Shown here: in pieces, positions 5,224 to 8,244 of the stretch
Numbering within the stretch: the stretch's first letter is position 1
Layout of the letters: every line of letters starts with the position of its first letter
Origin: Candidatus Hydrogenedentota bacterium
GTDB taxonomy: Bacteria; Hydrogenedentota; Hydrogenedentia; Hydrogenedentiales; CAITNO01
Assembly: GCA_903922535.1 (NCBI GenBank)
Contig: CAIXUF010000603.1
Coordinates: 1-8,244, forward strand
Direction: 5' to 3'
Length of the DNA stretch: 8,244 nucleotides
Notes under the pieces: generated by a model
The model's input: the letters and a program-made list of their open reading frames with translations, nothing else
Told to the model about the DNA's origin: nothing
The model's database searches: none
Translations under genes and position numbers: made by a program

Positions 5224-8200
5224 ATGAATACTTGGAAGGGATATTTGGTTGGGGTGCTGGCGCTGGGTTGCGCCGTTTCGGCACATGCCGCGGGCATCTT
5301 TCGCGTGGACGCGGCCTCAACGGCCGCCACACCCGACGGGCAAAGCTGGCCCACGGCCTACAAGACGCTTCAGGCCGGGGTGGACGCGGCCTATGCCGCC
5401 TCCGGCGGCGAGGTCTGGGTCAAGGCGGGAACGTATACCGCCACTACGGACCCGGTGGTGACGATGAAGGCGGGTGTGGCGCTCTACGGCGGTTTCGCGG
5501 GGACGGAAAGCGCGCGTGATCAACGGAACCGGTCCGCAAACGTCACCAGCATTGACGGCCAGAACGCATACGTCTGCGTCACCGGCGCGAACAACGCCAC
5601 CCTCGACGGCTTCACCGTCACCCGCGGCAAAACGATTGCTGGCGTTAACGGCGACGGCAAGGGCGCGGGCATGCGCAATGTCGGCGTTTCGCCCACCGTG
5701 AAGAACTGCATGTTCTCGCTGAACAGTGCCCAGGCCCACGTTATTGGTGGCTGCGGGGGGGGGATGTACAATTCCGATGCCTCGCCGGTGGTGACCAACT
5801 GCACGTTCTCGCTGAACAGCGCCGTACCCTGCGGCAATGCGATGGGCGACGTCGGCGCCGGCGGGGGAATGTACAATACCGGCGGCGCGCCGGTGGTGAC
5901 CAACTGCACGTTCGTCCAGAACACCGCCGGCTGCGGCGGAGGAATGTATGGCATCGCGTCCTCGACTGTGCTGACCAACTGCACGTTCACGGGAAACCTG
6001 GCCTCCGTCGACAGCCATGGCACGGGCTCCGGCGGGGGAATGCGCCATTCCGGCGGCGTGCCGATGATAATCAACTGCGTGTTCACCGGAAACGCGGCCC
6101 AAGGCGGAGGCAAAGGCGGCGGGATGGACATCGCTGGCGGCACCACGCCGACGGTAATGAACTGCACGTTCACTGGAAACACGGCCGCCAATGGTGGTGC
6201 CATTGCACTGCATTCCACCATCTTTAGTACCTCCGGGCTCGCCACGGTGAAAGACTGCATCCTCTGGGGCGACACGGGGGGAAGCGGTCCAGAAATGTGT
6301 GTCGATTCTTATAAAGTGGCGGTGTCCTATTCCTGTGTGCAGGGCGGCTATACAGGTACGGGGAATATAATCACCAACCCGCTGTTTGTTTCGGCGCCGG
6401 GCAACGTGCGGCTTTTGACCGGGTCTCCCTGCATTGACACCGGCACGGCGACAGGAGCCCCGGCAACGGACATTACCGGGCTGGCACGTCCGCAGGGCAA
6501 GGGCGTTGACATGGGCGCCTACGAGATGCCATTGAGTGTGGTGGACCCCATTCCGCCGGTCATCACCACCTGTGCGGCAAGCCAGACAGTTGCCGCCGAT
6601 GCCTCCTGCCAGGCCCTCGTGCCAGACTTCACGGCGGGGGTGGTCGCAGTCGACAATTACGACACAAGCCTGACCATCACCCAGTCGCCGGCAGTGGGCA
6701 CCGCCGTCGGCGTGGGCAACACCCCCGTGACGCTCACCGTGACCGATGATGCAGGCAACTTCGCCACCTGCATGTCGGCGCTGACCGTGTCGAGTGGTTT
6801 GTGTGGCAGTTTTGCCGTTACCGCGCCGAACGGCGGGGAGAATTGGGCACAGGGCGAAACCCACAATATCACTTGGAACGTGACCGGCGTGACCGGCCTG
6901 CTGGCGGTCCTTCTAAACGAGAACGGCACAGACACACAGTGGCTCGGCGCGGCCCTGGCCTCGGCGGGACAATTCTCCTGGACGATTCCCGCGTCGCTGA
7001 CGCCGGGCAGCGTGTACAGGATTCACCTGATCTCAGGCGACGACAACGCCATTGAGAGTTTGAGCGCCAACACGTTTACCATCGCATCCAGTGCGAGTTC
7101 ACCCGGAGGAACAGCGTTTAGTGTCACTTCTCCCAACGGCGGCGAGACCTGGACACGGGGCGAATACCATCTCATTACCTGGGACCAGACCGGGGTGACC
7201 GGGCTCGTGGCCGTGCTGTTGAGTGACAACGGCGTGGACATCGACTGGCTGGGTGCGGCCCTGGCCTCGGCCGGTCAATTCTCCTGGACCATTCCCGCCT
7301 GGGTGACCCCGGGCAATGCGTACAAGATCCACCTGATCTCCGGCGACAACAACGCGCTGGAAGACCTGAGTGACAATGCGTTCACCATCGCGTCCGGAGT
7401 GTCGCCGCTCACGGTGACCTCTCCGAACGGCGGCGAACTGTGGATTCAAGGCGAGACCGAGACCGTCACGTGGAACCAGACCCGCGTGACCGGTGCAGTG
7501 GCGGTCATGCTGAATAAAGACGGCACGGATATCTCCTGGCTGGGCGCGGCTGCGGCGTCGGCCGGGCAGTTCTCGTGGACGGTCCCCCCCTGGGCAACGC
7601 CCGGCAGCGCGTACAAGATCCACCTGATTTCCGGGGACAACAACGCGATAGAGGACCTGAGCGACGGCGCCTTCAGCATTATCGCACCCCCGCTCACGCT
7701 CAGTTCCCCGAACGGGGGCGAGTCGTGGGCGCAGGGCGAAACCCACAGCATCACCTGGAATCAGACCGATTTGACCGGCGCGGTGGCGGTACTGTTGAAC
7801 GTGGACGGCGCGGACACCGCGTGGCTGGGCGCGGCCGCGACAGGACAGTTCTCCTGGACAGTTCCAACTTCGTTAACGCCGGGCAGCAACTACAAGATCC
7901 ACCTTATCTACGGCGATGAGAACCGCTTCGCGGACCTGAGCGACGGCACCTTCACCATCGCGGTGCCGGGCGGCCTGCCCGCGCTTGTGGTCACCTCGCC
8001 CAACGGCGGCGAGACATGGACGGTGGGCCAAAGCTATTCTGTGACATGGAGCGAGACCAATGTCACAGGCGCGGTGGCGGTATTGTTGAACGTGGACAGC
8101 CTGGACAAGTTATGGCTGGGCGCGGCGGCGGCTTCGGCGGAACGATTCTCCTGGACGGTCCCGTCCTGGGTGACACCGGCCAGCACCTGCAAGATCCACC

Positions 8201-8244
8201 TGATCTCCGGGGACAACAACGCGATAGAGGACCTGAGCGACGGC
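5224..8244 (+). CDS. Large secreted beta-helix / HYR / Kre9-KNH-like repeat protein (3' end off window)
   Basis: The frame is open for 1007 codons and has no stop in the window, so the protein is longer. Residues 1-22 are a Sec signal peptide (WKGYLVGVLALGCAVSAHA, cleavage after AHA likely). Residues about 23-435 form a right-handed parallel beta-helix with Pmp-like turns (GGGMYN then NCTF-x-x-N). It closes with SPCIDTG (400-406) and VDMGAYE (428-434), the pattern of choice-of-anchor-Q proteins. Residues 441-522 resemble a HYR (hyalin repeat) domain: DPIPPVI at the start and VTDDAGN near the end. From residue 530, five modules of about 97 aa resemble the Kre9/KNH (Ser-Thr-rich, GPI-anchored-like) family, with SPNGGE, ITW, WLGAA, FSWT and KIHLISGD. 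A surface or extracellular binding role is likely; ligand and anchoring are unknown. GAGGG and its own promoter lie upstream. Confidence 0.9.
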   Translation, partial: MNTWKGYLVGVLALGCAVSAHAAGIFRVDAASTAATPDGQSWPTAYKTLQAGVDAAYAASGGEVWVKAGTYTATTDPVVTMKAGVALYGGFAGTESARDQRNRSANVTSIDGQNAYVCVTGANNATLDGFTVTRGKTIAGVNGDGKGAGMRNVGVSPTVKNCMFSLNSAQAHVIGGCGGGMYNSDASPVVTNCTFSLNSAVPCGNAMGDVGAGGGMYNTGGAPVVTNCTFVQNTAGCGGGMYGIASSTVLTNCTFTGNLASVDSHGTGSGGGMRHSGGVPMIINCVFTGNAAQGGGKGGGMDIAGGTTPTVMNCTFTGNTAANGGAIALHSTIFSTSGLATVKDCILWGDTGGSGPEMCVDSYKVAVSYSCVQGGYTGTGNIITNPLFVSAPGNVRLLTGSPCIDTGTATGAPATDITGLARPQGKGVDMGAYEMPLSVVDPIPPVITTCAASQTVAADASCQALVPDFTAGVVAVDNYDTSLTITQSPAVGTAVGVGNTPVTLTVTDDAGNFATCMSALTVSSGLCGSFAVTAPNGGENWAQGETHNITWNVTGVTGLLAVLLNENGTDTQWLGAALASAGQFSWTIPASLTPGSVYRIHLISGDDNAIESLSANTFTIASSASSPGGTAFSVTSPNGGETWTRGEYHLITWDQTGVTGLVAVLLSDNGVDIDWLGAALASAGQFSWTIPAWVTPGNAYKIHLISGDNNALEDLSDNAFTIASGVSPLTVTSPNGGELWIQGETETVTWNQTRVTGAVAVMLNKDGTDISWLGAAAASAGQFSWTVPPWATPGSAYKIHLISGDNNAIEDLSDGAFSIIAPPLTLSSPNGGESWAQGETHSITWNQTDLTGAVAVLLNVDGADTAWLGAAATGQFSWTVPTSLTPGSNYKIHLIYGDENRFADLSDGTFTIAVPGGLPALVVTSPNGGETWTVGQSYSVTWSETNVTGAVAVLLNVDSLDKLWLGAAAASAERFSWTVPSWVTPASTCKIHLISGDNNAIEDLSDG
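5662..6258 (+). repeat. Beta-helix turn repeats with a regularly placed cysteine
   Basis: Seven turns are recognisable in the surface protein, each with GGGM or GGAI followed by N/D-C-x-F/L. The cysteines fall at residues 162, 193, 228, 253, 285, 314 and 345, so turns are 25 to 35 residues apart with variable loops between them. The combination of GGA-I/L and F-x-x-N motifs resembles polymorphic outer membrane protein repeats. At DNA level the copies share blocks such as ACCAACTGCACGTTC but vary in length. Confidence 0.75.
6811..8244 (+). repeat. Five tandem ~291-bp Kre9/KNH-like modules
   Basis: Modules start at 6811, 7117, 7408, 7693 and 7984 (residues 530, 632, 729, 824 and 921), with lengths 306, 291, 285 and 291 bp; the fifth is cut by the window edge. 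Each carries SPNGGE near its start, then ITW or VTW, V-A-V-L-L-N, WLGAA, FSWT-[IV]-P and KIHLISGD followed by DLS. Module 1 has a longer Ser/Ala linker and module 4 lacks two residues near AATGQ. Sharing of near-identical DNA blocks between non-adjacent modules points to duplication or conversion within the gene. Confidence 0.9.

Noticed and set aside
5224..5290. Lipobox in the surface protein signal peptide (ALGC)
   Set aside because: Ala at -3 and Leu at -2 do not fit the usual lipobox, whereas the AHA before residue 23 is a good signal peptidase I site.
5317..6864. A 515-codon open frame on the minus strand
   Set aside because: It lies antisense to the surface protein gene, has no domain and reads as His/Gly/Arg-rich shadow text. 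The plus frame has a promoter, ribosome binding site, signal peptide and recognisable repeats.
1..8244. tRNA, rRNA, transposase or integrase genes and attachment sites
   Set aside because: I saw no cloverleaf, rRNA-like block or transposase motif on either strand. The only direct repeat resembling a target duplication is the 9-mer around the heptad array.

Overview
The window is GC-rich and codes for a Gram-negative type of bacterium: two of the proteins carry Sec signal peptides, one being a periplasmic-type TlpA thioredoxin and the other a very large modular surface or extracellular protein. A parallel beta-helix with a choice-of-anchor-Q-like end, Kre9/KNH-like repeats and a roughly 200-residue FN3 protein of a recognisable type together recall Hydrogenedentota, Planctomycetota, Lentisphaerota and related lineages. 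This placement is inference from memory and gives no firm taxonomy.

Layout. (1) Positions 111-2291, plus strand: a compact operon of quinolinate synthase (nadA), a 73-aa small protein and a PHP-family metallohydrolase. The genes are 10 bp apart and then overlap as TGATG. (2) Positions 2316-3515, minus strand, convergent with the operon: an exported protein with a LolA/DUF2092-like N-terminal half and a TlpA-type WCGPC thioredoxin domain. (3) Positions 3516-4069: about 550 bp without a convincing gene, holding a cluster of hairpins at 3684-3766. (4) Positions 4070-5013, plus strand: the most unusual part. An AT-rich array of twelve degenerate 21-bp units encodes a Met/Lys/His-rich heptad-repeat (coiled-coil-like) polypeptide. 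Its stop codon lies 2 nt before the ATG of a 202-aa FN3 protein, whose Shine-Dalgarno sequence is inside the end of the heptad ORF. (5) Positions 5014-5223: an intergenic region with a good sigma70-like promoter. (6) Positions 5224-8244, plus strand: a large secreted protein, open to the window edge (at least 1007 aa). It has a signal peptide, a right-handed beta-helix, a HYR-like domain and at least five tandem modules of about 97 aa.

How the genes may work together. NadA makes quinolinate for NAD synthesis. Nothing in the sequence links the small protein or the PHP enzyme to that step beyond the operon arrangement. The thioredoxin protein probably works in envelope redox. The heptad ORF and FN3 gene look translationally coupled and are the best candidate for an undescribed unit. 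The surface protein appears to be transcribed separately from its own promoter.
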